A DNA stretch of 64,000 nucleotides from Candidula unifasciata (GCA_905116865.2 CAJHNH020003135.1:409501-473500); one strand, 5' to 3'; counted from the stretch's first letter, positions 1 through 12,124 are shown. Numbers and translations are program-made. The notes: generated by a model not told the origin, from the letters alone.

Positions 1-294
1 CTCAAACTCAGGTGTACACAGCAACCGGTGGCAGAATTACCCAGGTGAAGGCATGTCCGTAAGTACAGACATGCCTCAGGTACAAGTGGTTCCACACATC
101 CGTACCAGCAGCCAATCACACCCACCCTCTACCCCACTCCCGCAGCAGCAACAGCACAGTAGAAGCTCAAGGAATGCAGGTTCATGGGTTGGTGATAGTT
201 CTATAGTCCATGCGGATAGTCGAAGTGGCAGACGTGTGAGGAGAGAGAAGCATGTGGGCAAGTCAACCAGTTTAGACCAGGATTACATTGACAT
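1..294 (+). CDS. 3' part of a coding exon, unrecognised gene
   Basis: The frame that starts at position 2 is open from the left edge to position 295. It encodes a low-complexity, probably disordered protein: a Ser/Pro/Gln stretch with QQQQ near residue 48, then a basic segment (SGRRVRREKH), ending in KSTSLDQDYID. The exon can end in two ways. CAT followed by GTAAGTG is a good splice donor at 295-296, or translation stops at the TAA at 296-298. I favour the donor because it matches the consensus for six bases. I do not recognise the family. An upstream ATG at 53 is only an internal Met. No continuation exon was identified downstream. Confidence 0.45.
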
Positions 295-513
295 GTAAGT
301 GTGCATCAGTGCAAGTTGTGACAGTCATTAACTTATCTTAACTTTTTTTAATTGTCAGTTTTACTGTTTTGGGGACAAGTCTCCTTTGAGAGGCTAGTAA
401 TTCAACTCTTTTAGCGGCTCCAAGGGAAGAAATGACCCTTGAATATGATTGGTGCATCAAGCATATGATGCTTGACCCTTATTTTTACAGACCAATCACC
501 ACTAATCATTGAA

Positions 514-790
514 TCATGTGGGTTCCAGGGCCTCGTTTGGGACAAAATAATAGACCCACTGAACCCGAAACAAGCATTTTATAAAAGTGGTCTAATTAGT
601 GTGTTTCTTTTGAAGTCGGAGTGCATCTGCCTGAGGCAAGGAACCAGCAGTCTGCCTACACATAAGCCAGATCTGTAAAATGGATGTGCAAGCAAGACTC
701 AGTTTCAGAAACAAGATTAAAGTAAAGAAATGGATACACAACAATAACTTTCTGCTGGAGTTTACAGCAGGTTAACACGAAGAAGAAGAT
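514..790 (+). mobile_element. Family A retroposon copy (SINE-like)
   Basis: Diverged full-length copy. It begins with a GTGGGTTCC head, passes the AATAGACCCACTG and CATCTGCCTGAGGCAAGG landmarks, and ends in a GAAGAAGAAG tail. It lies downstream of the first exon. Confidence 0.8.
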
Positions 791-2540
791 TGAGCTAGCT
801 TTGATCTCCTAGGATACTTCCTAGCACCACTTTTAGTCTGGGCTGACTTGAGAGCTCAGCTTGTTTTATAAAAACAATCCGCTCAGATGTGCTTTTGAAC
901 CCAAATGTTTTGGGCCTGCAGGCATGCGACTAGCCAGTGTAGTGCCTTGAATTTGTGAAAGTGCTATGATGAAACTCTCTCAACCTTTTTGCCACAGAAA
1001 TACTTAAAAATATTTGCAGTAACCTGTGGGAATTCCCGAAAAAGGCTTTACAAGAAACAACCATTTGACACAGGTCACTAATGGTTTTGTTTTTTTAAAT
1101 AGTATTTATAAACATTTTCAATCATATACATTTTTAACAAAAATAATTTTGGAATTTGTGAGTAATGAATAAACAGAGACTGAAGCATTAAATGGTATAC
1201 AGTCCTCCTGGACCCACAATAAAATGTATCGAGCGGCTCATATAGTGACCCTGTGACCTCACTTAAATCTAACACTAATGCTACGAGCAAATTATGAAAT
1301 TTAAAAAGTTGTTTTATTCACAGACAGGTAGGAATGTACACAAGAGCCATTCACCCACACTAGATGTTTTTAGTAAACATATTCATATCCTGGCCACCTA
1401 AATTCTGCGCAGGTGCAAACACAACAGTGACGTTGACTAGGTTTTTCTGGGACAAGTCACTACAACCATGTAGGGTGATTGGCATTTACAGGACTGAGTT
1501 ACAGACAGAATAGACAGGTTCAAGACCTATCAGAGTGAGAGGGCTAAGAGCTTGTACTGTAAATCCCTTAAGATTCTTTTTTAAAGCTTTGCTACAGGTT
1601 TGTAGTCTCAGGCACTAACGATTAGGAGTCAGCAGAAAAGTAAGAAAGTAAAGACATTTTTCCTTGCCTTGAGACGTATGTTTAGATTGAAAAATCAGTA
1701 TACCTGTCTTATTATTTTCTGTCTTCTGCATATTTATTTATCTGTTATATATGTAGATATTTATGTCTTCCACAGGTGAGGGACTCCCACAGACTTGTGA
1801 AGTAACTACGGCTGCTGCATTCCAGATGCAAACCTTGACCATTTATTTCCAGTCGTCTGCATTTAAACAGAAGCTGTGTGATCTGTGACTTGTCAGCCTC
1901 CTCACGGCCATCTACTGGACTGACAAGAAATACGCTCAGTTGAGAAGAGCTACACTTGACATCCTGCTCTGGAAAGCAGGGGGAGTTAATCAAATGTCAA
2001 AATGCCAGTATTTCTAGTCCAGTGACTTCTAAATATGTGACAGCTCGGGTAGCTTCCCTTAGATGTCTTTAAGGTCCTGTCGTCTGCTGCTGCTGCATGG
2101 CAACTGTCCTTTGTGAGACCAGTCACATAGTAGCAAGTACCTATACTTATTCAAACTGAATTTCAATTTGCCAGTGTGAACAGTTATAATTTACTTTCAG
2201 TGTTGTTTGATCAGCAAATGCCTGCTCATAAAAACAGAAGTTGTACAGTATCACAGATGACAGCACATATAAAATATATTATTTATATACAGTTTCAATC
2301 ATGACAAGAGTGTAATTGCTGAACAACCGTTGTGTTGTTATGTATATGTGTGCAATTTATGTTTGTTTGTTCAGTGTGTTCATATCCAGTTAAAAGGATG
2401 TAGAAGCCAGAAGTGGGGAATGCAGTTCTTGTGCAGAATATGCAAACTCAGTGACTGAAGATTCTACCCAAATTCACTTATTTTTACTACTTAAATAGTC
2501 AGTTGTCACCTTGCAGTATTATTAATGGATGTTTGCGTTA
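791..2540. other. Non-coding stretch without recognised features
   Basis: No splice-bounded coding exon, RNA gene or recognisable repeat is seen. Open frames here are short and lack codon structure. Base composition is AT-rich. Confidence 0.5.
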
Positions 2541-2806
2541 CTTCATGACTGAAGAGTTATACCTATGCAGACTTCATTACTGAAGAGTTACAACTATGCG
2601 GACTTTATTACTGAAGAGTTACAACTATGCAGACTTCATTACTGAAGAGTTACAACTATGCAGACTTCATTACTGAAGAGTTACAACTATGCAAACTGAA
2701 TTCCTGAAGAGTTATGACTATTCAAACTTCATTACTTAAGAGTTACAGCTATGCATGCTTCATAATTGAAGAGTTGCAATGAGCTAACTTCTTCACTGAA
2801 GATTGA
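2541..2806. repeat. Minisatellite, ~31-bp unit, about 8 copies
   Basis: Diverged tandem units of the form GAAGAGTTACAACTATGCAG followed by ACTTCATTACT. Outer copies are more mutated than inner ones. Confidence 0.9.
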
Positions 2807-3037
2807 CCTCAGAATTAGACTACTAAGACATTAAAGACTCAATTTGCAACTCACTTCAATGTTGACAGAATGAGAATGTGCTAATGGCAGCAGTTCTGTA
2901 CATTTTTTGAAAACTCTCCTGTATATATGTCTTCGACTTTGTAAAATGTGATACTTTTAACAGATTTTTTGATGGATTAACATTATGAATAATTGATTGA
3001 AATGTGAATTGGTAGGGGATTTTACAGATTATGAAGT

Positions 3038-3600
3038 CCCCTTGTGGGTTCTGGAATCCTATTGTGGAAAATGGGGAGGGGGGTAGACCCACTGCCTTCC
3101 TAACAAGCATGTCATAAGAGTGTTGACAGATAAAGGGTTTCCATCAAAATCTGGGTGCATCTGCCTGATGGACAAGGAGTCAGCAGTCGTGCAAACAGAT
3201 AAGCCAGATCTGTAAAAATGGATGTAAACGGGAAACTGAAGTTCTGGAACACTACTAATGTCCAGAAGTTAACAAACAACCAGAAGTTAACAAACAACCA
3301 GAAGTTAACAAACAACCAGAAGTTAACAAACAACCAGAAGTTAACAAACAACCAGAAGTTAACAAACAACCAGAAGTTAACAAACAACCAGAAGTTAACA
3401 AACAACCAGAAGTTAACAAACAATCAGAAGTTAACAAACAACCAGAAGTTAACAAACAACCAGAAGTTAACAAACAACCAGAAGTTAACAAACAACCAGA
3501 AGTTAACAAACAACCAGAAGTTAACAAACAACCAGAAGTTAACAAACAACCAGAACTTTATGCCGGAGTTTACAGCCGGTGAGTGAACACAAAGAAGATG
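3038..3600 (+). mobile_element. Family A copy enlarged by an internal minisatellite
   Basis: The head (TTGTGGGTTCTGG), middle (AGATCTGTAAAAATGGATG) and 3' end (TTTACAGCCGGTGAGTGAAC, then AAAGAAGATGAG) are those of family A. Between TCCAGAAG and CAGAACTTT the copy is swollen by the 18-bp array at 3263-3550. Confidence 0.85.
3263..3550. repeat. Minisatellite, 18-bp unit, 16 copies
   Basis: Unit CAGAAGTTAACAAACAAC repeated 16 times, nearly without change (one CAATCAG variant near 3421). The unit equals the family A segment between two CCAGAA motifs, so it arose by duplication inside the element. The hexapeptide frames it produces are not genes. Confidence 0.95.
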
Positions 3601-3725
3601 AGGAAATTATGTGGGCACAATGATGCGGGGAGACTATATTGATACACAGTCAGCAAACTGTTAACAGTCGGCACATTGTGTTGTAGTTTGCAGCTAGATT
3701 ACAATATCTGCACATCCAGTTTGTG

Positions 3726-3802
3726 CCTTTTACAACATGCTTGATAGGGGCAGGGCATCCATTCTTGTATTCCCCCAAAATGAGGCCCTGAAACAGACTC
3801 TG
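3726..3802 (-). mobile_element. Family A head fragment
   Basis: The reverse-oriented head only: ACAACATGCTTGAT, then TTCTTGTATTCCCCCAAAAT and GAGGCCCTGAAAC. Confidence 0.6.
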
Positions 3803-4431
3803 GCAGTTTTATCAGTGAGAAATAATTCTGCTGCATTCATGTTTGTGGTGACTGTTGTGCATTCGTGAGCATTAGATCTGCGTAATATATCATCATGTTT
3901 GTACCATAATTGTTGTATTATTATTGCATTTGTACATTGATTATGCCACCTTTTGAAATGTCTGTTGCACTGTTGGGTACTTCCTTTGTTTTTGGTCAGT
4001 ATCAGTATTCATCTGTAGACAGTTGCAGGTGTTGAAATCTAGTCAGTACTTTATGCCTGCCGCAATCAAAACTAAATTATTTTTGTGTCTTTTGTTTTTT
4101 TTCTGTTAATTTTTAGTATCACTAGCAGGATATTAGTCACTGTGGCATGATAGTTTAGAATCACAGAAAACCCTGAGGATTGTTGCAGAAGCAACATGGT
4201 TGCAGATGGTTGGCCATTTTGCAGAGAGAGAGAGACCAAGCCATATAGTATAAAACCCAGTCAATAAAGTCGGTCCTCTCGACTTTAATGTTTAACTTTA
4301 GTGTCACTAGCAGTTAAAAATCACTGATCCTCTTAGCTAGATCACTTAGATACCAACCTTGTAGTCGTTTGTTCACACCTGTCTGCGGATGTATCTGTGA
4401 TTACATGTCTTCGAGGCTAGCTTACAGAATC

Positions 4432-4733
4432 TTCTTCTTCAACTCCATTGTCTTTTTCTTCTTCTTCACATCCACCGGCTATAAACTCCAGTGAGAAGTT
4501 CTGATTGTTCATCCACCTCTGGACTTTGGTCTTTTTTCAGAACATGAGTGTTGTCTGCACATCCAAGTTACAAATCTCACTTGTTTGTATGCAGACTGTT
4601 GGTTCCCTGCCTCTCAGGCAGATGCACTTTGACTTCAAAGGTAAACCCACTTAGTTGAATCCCACGACATGCTTGTTTGGGATGCGTTGGGTCTGTTCTT
4701 TTTCCCCCACAATGAGGCCTGGAACCCACTAAG
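4432..4733 (-). mobile_element. Family A copy, full length
   Basis: Reverse orientation. TTC-rich tail at 4432-4470, CACCGGCTATAAACTCC, CAGACTGTTGGTTCCCTGCC, CAGGCAGATGCAC, then CCACAATGAGGCCTGGAACC at the head. Confidence 0.85.
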
Positions 4734-5204
4734 AACTGGCAGAGTAAGTACCATGAGTTTTGGAATGGCAAAATTGACCAGTCTATGTTGACCATGTGTC
4801 CCACTGAGTGGTCACTGGTCAAGGAAATATTTACACAACACCTATCCACAGTGTGAAACAGTGACATGAATGCAAAGTCCCTCTTTCCTTCTTTTTCTTT
4901 CTGTTTTTTTCTTTTTAAATGTCTTTGCTGCCAGTATTATTCAGTTTTCTGTCATTTCTTTCTAGCCTGAAGATTTTGTTCAGTCTGCATCAGATATCTT
5001 GTTCCTACTAATTGTTTTTCCTCTAAGGGGGAGATAGCTCTACACTAATCTTTCTCTTGGGAAACTTATTATAGAGAGTTCTTTCTCTTTGGAAATTTCT
5101 TCTTTTTCTCTATTTGGACTTAGAAGGGCTGTTGGCATATTGTGGTTTACAGCTAGTCAGCAATGTCTGCATTTTTCAGCCTAACTCATCTGATTGCAGC
5201 AAAC

Positions 5205-5308
5205 TCCTGGCTAGTTAGCCTTTTATGACATGCTTTTTGGGTGCAGTTGGTCTCTTCTTTCTGCCCCCCCCCCTCTCCCCCTTTTCCCATGGGTCCAGGA
5301 ACCCACAC
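5205..5308 (-). mobile_element. Family A head fragment
   Basis: CTAGTTAGCCTTTTATGACA, a degenerate CTTCTTTCTGCC with a C run, then GGTCCAGGAACCCACACAG. The rest of the element is missing. Confidence 0.65.
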
Positions 5309-5940
5309 AGAGACTTTCAAAATGACCTCTAGGCTGTTTTTACTGTTTAGGAAACTTGTTTATTCTCTTGAGGAATTAGCTCCAGATCAGTCTTCCTTTC
5401 AGGCAGCGAGTTCTGGATTGTTATGCCATCGGGAAACTCAGTTCCAGGCTGCTCTTTTGCATAAGTGATTAGTTCTAGTCTTCTGCCTCTTGTCTGCCCT
5501 AGATTTGTTCACCATATGATTTCCTCTTGTCCTTCAGCTAAGCTCATGTTTATCTACTGCTTTTTACTTTATTGAATTTTTGTTGTTGAAAAGGTAACTT
5601 TATTTTTTCATTGAAGAATCCCATTGTTTAATGATAATACAAAAAGGCAGATGACCCAACAGTGCAATATCACATTTCTGGTCTCTACCTCCTTCCAGAA
5701 ACCTGCCTACAGAAGATCATGTGATTCATTTGACGTCTGCTACTAGATGTCCTTCAAGTGCAATGTGATATAAGAAACTCTGGTCCCCTCCAAGATTAAA
5801 ACAAGCACATGTAGCTTTGATATTTAATCTGACTGATTGTAGTGTACAGAGAGGGAACTATATAAACATGTGTTGTATATATGTTGTATGTGTGTTGAGA
5901 TATTTAATACAGCATTAAAGAGATGTCTGCTAATGATTGT

Positions 5941-6586
5941 CTTCCATGATATAGCGATGTCTTCCATGATATAGCATTGTCTTCTATGATATAGCAATGT
6001 CTTCTATGATATAGCATTGTCTTCTGTGATATAGCAATGTCTTCTATGATATAGCAATGTCTTCCATGATATAGCAATGTCTTCTATGATATAGCAATGT
6101 CTTCCATGATATAGCAATGTCTTCCATGATATAGCAATGTCTTCTATGATATAGCAATGTCTTCTATGATATAGCAATGTCTTCCATGATATAGCATTGT
6201 CTTCTATGATATAGCAATGTCTTCTATGATATAGCAATGTCTTCTATGATATAGCAATGTCTTCTATGATATAGTAATGTCTTCCATGATATAGCAATGT
6301 CTTCCATGATATAGCAATGTCTTCTATGATATAGCAATGTCTTCTATGATATAGCAATGTCTTCCATGATATAGCAATGTCTTCCATGATATAGCAATGT
6401 CTTCCATGATATAGCAATGTCTTCCATGATATAGCAATGTCTTCCATGATATAGCAATGTCTTCTATGATATAGCAATGTCTTCCATGATATAGCAATGT
6501 CTTCCATGATATAGCAATGTCTTCCATGATATAGCAATGTCTTCTATGGTATAGCATTGTCTTCCATTATATAGCATTGTCTTCCA
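5941..6586. repeat. Minisatellite, 20-bp unit, about 32 copies
   Basis: Unit CTTCYATGATATAGCAATGT. The array alternates between TTCC and TTCT variants and has a few CATTGT units. The long reverse open frames here only reflect a 20-bp (60-nt super-period) array without stops. Confidence 0.97.
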
Positions 6587-6615
6587 CTGCAGTGATATTG
6601 CAAATTGTTCATAGA

Positions 6616-6726
6616 AGGGGGATCTGGAATCCGGACATGATAAATGGCTCTCAGGGGGATCTGGAATCCGGACATGATAAATGGCTCTCAGGGGTATCTG
6701 GAATCTGGACATGATAAATGGCTCTC
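6616..6726. repeat. Minisatellite, 37-bp unit, 3 copies
   Basis: Three tandem copies of GGGGGATCTGGAATCCGGAC plus ATGATAAATGGCTCTCA. The array touches the family A copy at 6735. Confidence 0.9.
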
Positions 6727-6734
6727 ACTTTCTA

Positions 6735-7018
6735 CTACTTTTTCTTCTTTGCGTTCACTGGCTGCAGACTTCACTGACGGAAAGTTCTGTTTGTTCGTCA
6801 TCTTCTGGACTTAGTCTTGTTCCAGAACCTGAGTGTTTCATGCATATCCGTTTAATAGATGTGAATTATTTGTATGCAGATTGTTGGTTCCTTGTCTCTC
6901 AGGCAGATGTACTCTAAAGGAACGCTTCGGGTTAGTCGATTCTTATGACATGCTTGCTAAGGGAGGTAGTGGGTCTATTCTTGTTTTCCCTACAATGTGG
7001 CCCCGGAACCCACTCTGG
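6735..7018 (-). mobile_element. Family A copy, full length
   Basis: Reverse orientation: TTTTTCTTCTTTGCGTTCAC tail side, GTATGCAGATTGTTGGTTCC, TAGTCGATTCTTATGACATG, and CTACAATGTGGCCCCGGAAC at the head. Confidence 0.88.
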
Positions 7019-9129
7019 AAGCTTTCAGTTTAAAGTTGGCTGTACCTATCTTTATTCTTCATTTTGCCACTATATTTCTTTTTAATTATCGTTTATTGTC
7101 TCACTTTATCTCTCTCTCTTCACTGTTCCATTACATTTCTGTCTCTTTACTCTCCAATTATTGCTAGGTCACACTTACTTTACCTACACTTACTTTACCT
7201 CTTCCTTTCTTAACTTTCACTCTGTCTGTCTTTCTCTGTATACTTATCCTCTCTCTCCCCTCTTTCTCTGTACACCCGGCGATCTACCTTTGTCTCTGTC
7301 GGCCTCTTTTATTTCTCTTGCCAGCCCTCCTTCTCCAGACACGTGGAACCTCCCCCGTTTTCCCCAAATAAAACAATATCACCCAAGGATCCTCTATATT
7401 CCCCCCCCCCCCCCCCCCGCCCATTTTTTTTTCGCCTAGCCACTATCCTCGAATGTGTATAGTGGTGATGATAATGATGCTTGTATGAGTTAGCATGCAA
7501 CAGTGTTCTAAGTTAGGGGTTTGTCCTTCACAGTGAGTGAGAAAGTTCTAAGACTGGCTGGGACCTTTCTTGGTCTGTTGTGTCTGGTCTCTGTTTGTTT
7601 CATTTGATGTTTGGCATTCTCCTGCCACCAAGCCTTAGTGTACGGGTATTATTCATGTGACTTTTGTTTCGTTAATTGACGTTATATTCTTGTTTTTTTT
7701 TTCATGATTATTTAATTCGCATGACTGTGTTAACAAATGAGTGAAAAAATGAGAACGTCCTATGAATGTCTATTGATTTATGACTCTGATATAGAAGTAA
7801 ATGAATGATGTATATTAACGTCAGTACTCTGGCAGTAATTATGCTTGAAAACATACGAGCCTTGGCTCCACTGGAGGGACAAAAGTCAGAAGAAAAAATA
7901 TGTAAATATTCTGAAATCTAAATTGACCATTTTGACCAGATATGTATAGACACCACAGCAGTCAGTGAACCATTTTATGAGAATTAGTTGTTTTTTGTGT
8001 GTGTGTGTGTGGTCTAAAATGACATTATTCTAATGTCTGTAAATTATGTATTTTGGAAAAGTGTGCACCTTATTTTCTCATATACCTGACAGTTAACTAA
8101 TATGTCAAATAATCCTTTCAGTCCCATTTAATGTGGGTTGCCCTTTGTGCATTAGATGCTTTAACAGTATTGACTGCAGAACCTGATTTCCTGTACTCCA
8201 ACCACTCCTCCCCCCCCCCCCCCCCAACTCCCCAAACGATGATATCAGAGTATATGTGTGTGTGTGCGTGCGTAGATTGCTTAAAGTGATATTGGATGTG
8301 GTGAGTTTCTATTCTGAAGAACAATCTATTTATCACTGGTAATTTTCTTGCTAGAAATCTTATCTGGATAAGAGGAATTTCTGATAAGAAGAACTTTCTT
8401 GGGACCCCGGAGAGTTCTGCTTATCAGGTGCGCACTATATATATATACATACACACACATATTACTCTCTTTTCATTTGAAACCTGGTTCCTCTTTTTTT
8501 TGGGGTGGAGGGGGGGAGGGAGGGGGGTAATCTTGTCTGAATATCAGTTTTACTTTCTGCTAAACATTCTTTCATTGGATAAGTGTTAGACTGTGTAAAA
8601 TTAAGTACAGGTACCGACTACATCAGTCTCCCAGTTATGTTTTGTCAAGAAAATACGGGGCTTTAACTGTTTGTATACATATGTCATGCTGACATATAAA
8701 TGGCATCTGTTACCGTTCAGATGTATAAAGCAAGTTGAGATGTGTTTATATTTGTTTCTGCGACTCTCATTTGTTTTCCTACAGAATATTTGTTACTGGA
8801 TGGCATGAACTTGTTCCTGTTTAATACATGCTCATTTAAAATGAATTGCTAGTTTTATTTATTATTTTGAAATGACAAACCAGTTTATTAATGTGTGTTT
8901 GTTTCTTTAACTTATAAACATCAGTTCTCTCTGGGACACCCATTAAGTGCTTAGTTTCTGTCAGCAGACGTTTATGGATGTTTGTCTGTTCCTGCAATCC
9001 TTTGGTTGTAAGACTATCTCCAGAATCCTGTTATATTCCCCTGGCATCTGACTCCATATTCCTGTGGCCTTGCTAAACTTGTCCTGTTAGCTTTTGTAAT
9101 ACTCAGAAACAAGCTGTTATTTGTTGATT
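7019..9129. other. Non-coding stretch with simple sequence
   Basis: Pyrimidine-rich at 7080-7440 with a C run at about 7386-7402. There is a GT microsatellite near 8000, a C run near 8212-8226 and a G-rich tract near 8503-8527. No gene is seen. Confidence 0.6.
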
Positions 9130-9265
9130 GCTGCATCTTTCCCACATCCATTTTGAATTTCTTTACTTGAGGTACTTTTGAAAATCTGATAACACTTGTG
9201 TACATTGATAGGATTGCATGGAATCGACTTCTAGCCCTATATGCCCTAGGATGATGATGAGATTG
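9130..9265 (+). mobile_element. Probable LINE 3'-end relic
   Basis: GATAGGATTGCATGGAATCG resembles the basic C-terminus of a non-LTR reverse transcriptase. It is followed by CTAGCCCTATATGCCCTA and a GATGATGATGA tail. The CTAGCCCTATATGCCCTA string is also the 3' end of the tRNA-derived SINE in this window, which suggests the LINE that mobilises it. Confidence 0.4.
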
Positions 9266-9317
9266 TTGGGTACTGGTTTGTGTCCTGAATATGGGCATAT
9301 GACTATACGACCCTGTA

Positions 9318-9650
9318 TGACCAGAGTTGAGCTGAGTTCAGAACGGGGACACCCTCATATATGTTCCTTCCTCACCTTCAGCAGCGAGTGAAGAGTTTCA
9401 GTTCCAATGATTCCAGCAGCAGTTTGGTTACATGTCAGTCTTGCTTTTCCCCTGAGTGGTGGCCGCATCCCCTGTTCACTCCCTGTTGCATCATTTTACC
9501 CACGTCATAATAATCTGCTGTGTGTCCACATTGTTCCCATGCTATCAAAGGTCCCGGACTCATTGTGCACCTAGTCATCACCCAGTGGTGAAGCCCCAGC
9601 CAGTCTGTCTGCCTGTTCGTTTCCAGAATAAAGACTCAGTTACCCTTTCT
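9318..9650 (-). mobile_element. Family B dispersed repeat, long copy
   Basis: Co-linear with 36257-36640. Both contain a CCTTCAGCAGC/CATCTTCAGCAGC block, GTCTTGC.TTTCC, a CACTCCC.G.TGCATCA block and CCAGTCTGTC.G.CTGTTC. The 3' end in element orientation is the GAATTC/GACTCAG side at 9318. Confidence 0.65.
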
Positions 9651-9766
9651 GCCTATGTTTGACACTCTTACTGTAAAAGCGTAGCCAATATTAAAAAAAA
9701 ATTTTTTGGTCACTCATCTCAAGCCTTTTGATGACTTGTATAATTTTAATTCCCTCTTGGTTCTGA

Positions 9767-10054
9767 ATATCCTTCCTATAACTCCCTTTATCTCATCAAA
9801 AATATCCTTCCTATAACTCCCTTTATCTCATCAAAAATATCCTTCCTATAACTCCATTTATCTCATCAAAAATATCCTTCCTTTAACTCCCTTTATCTCA
9901 TCAAAAATATCCTTCCTATAACTCCCTTTATCTCATCAAAAATATCCTTCCTTTAACTCCCTTTATCTCATCAAAAATATCATTCCTTTAACTCCCTTTA
10001 TCTCATCAAAAATATCCTTCCTATAACTCCCTTTATCTCATCAAAAATATCCTT
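9767..10054. repeat. Minisatellite, 35-bp unit, about 8 copies
   Basis: Unit ATCCTTCCTATAACTCCCTT plus TATCTCATCAAAAAT, with only a few single-base changes between copies. Confidence 0.95.
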
Positions 10055-10513
10055 TTGAAGGGTACATTAGGATATTACTTTTTTAAAACAAGTTAGTTCT
10101 CCCTGGCCAAACCATCTCATCTGTTGCTACATAATTTACTGGATGACTGTTTCTCACTTTCACAATTCATAAAATATTGTAGGGGATTCTGAAAGTGATT
10201 GTGCTGGGTGGTGCGTATGTGATCTGTTTGGTAAACACTTTACCTCAGTTTTGTGAATTTTTTGTTCAGAGTTATTAACAAAAATTCTTTGTGCATTTTG
10301 TTTTGTTTATACTGTTTCCTGAGGTTGACTTTTGATGTTGCGATGAAAAATTAAAATGTTGAACCAAGAATATTTTGTTATCTTGTCTTATTATTATTGT
10401 AAGTTACCAGCTGCAATATCTTAGTGTACAGTCAGCAGTGCTTAGTCTTCCTTGACGTAAATCTGTAAGTTATGTGAAATAAACTATTATAGACAGTGTT
10501 AAATCTGTAAAAT

Positions 10514-10797
10514 CTTCTTCTTAGCTTTCACCAATTGTAAATTCAGGGGAAAAGTTCTGGTTGTTCTTCAGTTTCTGAACTTTTATCTTGTTCCAGAGTT
10601 TGAGATTTGCATGAGCAAACACTTTACAGATCGGCTTAATTGTATGCAGACTGTTGGTTCCTCACCTCTTAGGCAAATACACGAAACACTCCCAATTAAT
10701 TGTCTTTTATGACATGCTTGTATTTGGGATAGCAGTGCACTGGGTCTATTCTTTTTGCGCCCCCCCCCCCCAAATGGGGCCCCCGAACCCACACAGG
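10514..10797 (-). mobile_element. Family A copy, full length
   Basis: Reverse orientation, from CTTCTTCTTAGCTTTCACC to GGGGCCCCCGAACCCACAC, with a C run in the head. It contains TGTATGCAGACTGTTGGTTC. Confidence 0.87.
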
Positions 10798-11021
10798 TAA
10801 ATCTGTGTGATGATGAGATACATGTTTAAACACATTCCTCTTTTTTCTTGTTTATTTATTTATATGGGGTTTTTGTGTGTGTGTGTGTGTTTTATTTCCT
10901 TACTCTGCTTTTTGTTATCAACCCCCTGTTCTTATTGTTTCTTTAATTGTTGCGCCATCTCTATATCTGTTTTCTTCTTGTTCATGCTTTCTTCTTCTTC
11001 TTCTTATGCTTCATCATCATC

Positions 11022-11350
11022 ATCAAGCACCTTGCCAGCTGGTGTATGAATTCATGCATCTCCACAGATCTCGGTCTTTGGTGTTCTGGATCACTTCCAC
11101 TGATGATATTCCTCCATGCCACTGTCTTAAGCCATCCACCATCAATTCTCTTGGTCTGCCTCTGCCTCTCTACCAGTGATCTTTCCACTTGACATGAAAT
11201 TTACAGTGCTCCTTTTCTCATCACATGACCAAAAAGCTTTCTTTGTCGTCCTCTCATTGCTGTATATAATATTCTACTTTCATTAGCCATTTTCAGGCAA
11301 TCATTTCATTATTTTGGCAGTCCAAGGTATTTGCAATATTTTTCTCAAGA
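11022..11350 (-). mobile_element. LINE 3' relic (reverse transcriptase C-terminus)
   Basis: Read on the minus strand, this gives degenerate RT C-terminal sequence (MRGRQRKLFGHVMRKG, then GREAEADQENWW). It ends in a (GAT)n tail, seen on + as CATCATCATCATCAAGC near 11010-11030. Several stops are present. Confidence 0.6.
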
Positions 11351-11423
11351 ACCACATCTCAGTTGCCTCCAAACCTGTCCTAATTTGTTTGTTCACATTC
11401 ACAGTCTTATGATTACACTATAA

Positions 11424-11941
11424 ACCGAGGGTTTCTTAGCAAAAGAGAAATTGGCAAGAGGACGAAAATGGCTGTTTACCGCTCTACCTAAGTACCAGTC
11501 CTGACCTATGGGTGTGAGTCATGGGCAATGACAACAGCTCACAGAAGCCAGCTGCAGGCCTCGGAAATAAGATACCTGAGAAAGGTGGTCCAAGTGACAA
11601 GAAGGGACAAAGTCCGCAATCAGACAATACGTCAAGATCTTGATACCCAGCCCTTACTAACCCGAGTAGATCAGTCACAGTTACGATGGTTTGGACATGT
11701 ATGCAGAATGGGAGAAAATCGGCCACCATGGCAAGCACGGGAGGCTAAGAACCAGGGAACCAGACCTCCGGGACGACCCAGGGTGCGCTGGGAAGACAAC
11801 ATCCGACAGTCCCTAACTGACAGAGGACTGGAATGGAACAAAGCCAGAAAGAAAACTGCTGGTAGAGACGTCTGGCGATCTCTCTGGCAATCCTCTACAC
11901 CCCAAGGTAGAAGAGGAGCGACTAAGTCAGTAAGTAAGTAG
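11424..11941 (+). pseudogene. LINE reverse transcriptase C-terminal fragment
   Basis: The frame at 11528-11941 encodes 137 residues typical of the end of an RTE/CR1-like non-LTR reverse transcriptase: LQASEIRYLRKV, then LRWFGHVCRMGE, and [15 protein letters not shown]. The GCESWAM motif just upstream is out of step with it (stop or frameshift near 11490-11525). The element is 5'-truncated, so the catalytic domain is absent. The 3' tail is AGTAAGTAAGTAG. A reverse copy of the same family lies at 25577-25816. Confidence 0.8.
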
Positions 11942-11959
11942 TTTGATTACACTAAAAAA

Positions 11960-12110
11960 TGATTAGTTTTTGTTGACACCTTTCCATCTCTCCAGATGAT
12001 TGTGTTGTATTACACTATGAGGAAGCAGGGGACTCAAAGCCCATGGCGATGGTGAGTGTGACCAGGAAGACCCACCGACGTTAAGAAAGGCCTTCCACAA
12101 TTATAGCATG
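11960..12110 (-). mobile_element. LINE 3' end with a C2H2-like finger (relic)
   Basis: The minus strand gives SCYNCGRPFLTSVGLPGHTH and HRHGL, the CxxC...HxxxH module often found at the C-terminus of molluscan non-LTR elements. The non-coding 3' part continues to about 11960. A + strand relative lies at 25870-26030. Confidence 0.6.
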
Positions 12111-12124
12111 AGATTTCAGTACTG

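Noticed and set aside
3218..3586. 122-aa NNQKLT repeat protein
   Set aside because: The 18-bp array gives open frames on both strands, and the sequence belongs to a family A copy.
6004..6712. Reverse YHRRHCYIIEDIAIS repeat frames
   Set aside because: Overlapping frames of the 20-bp minisatellite.
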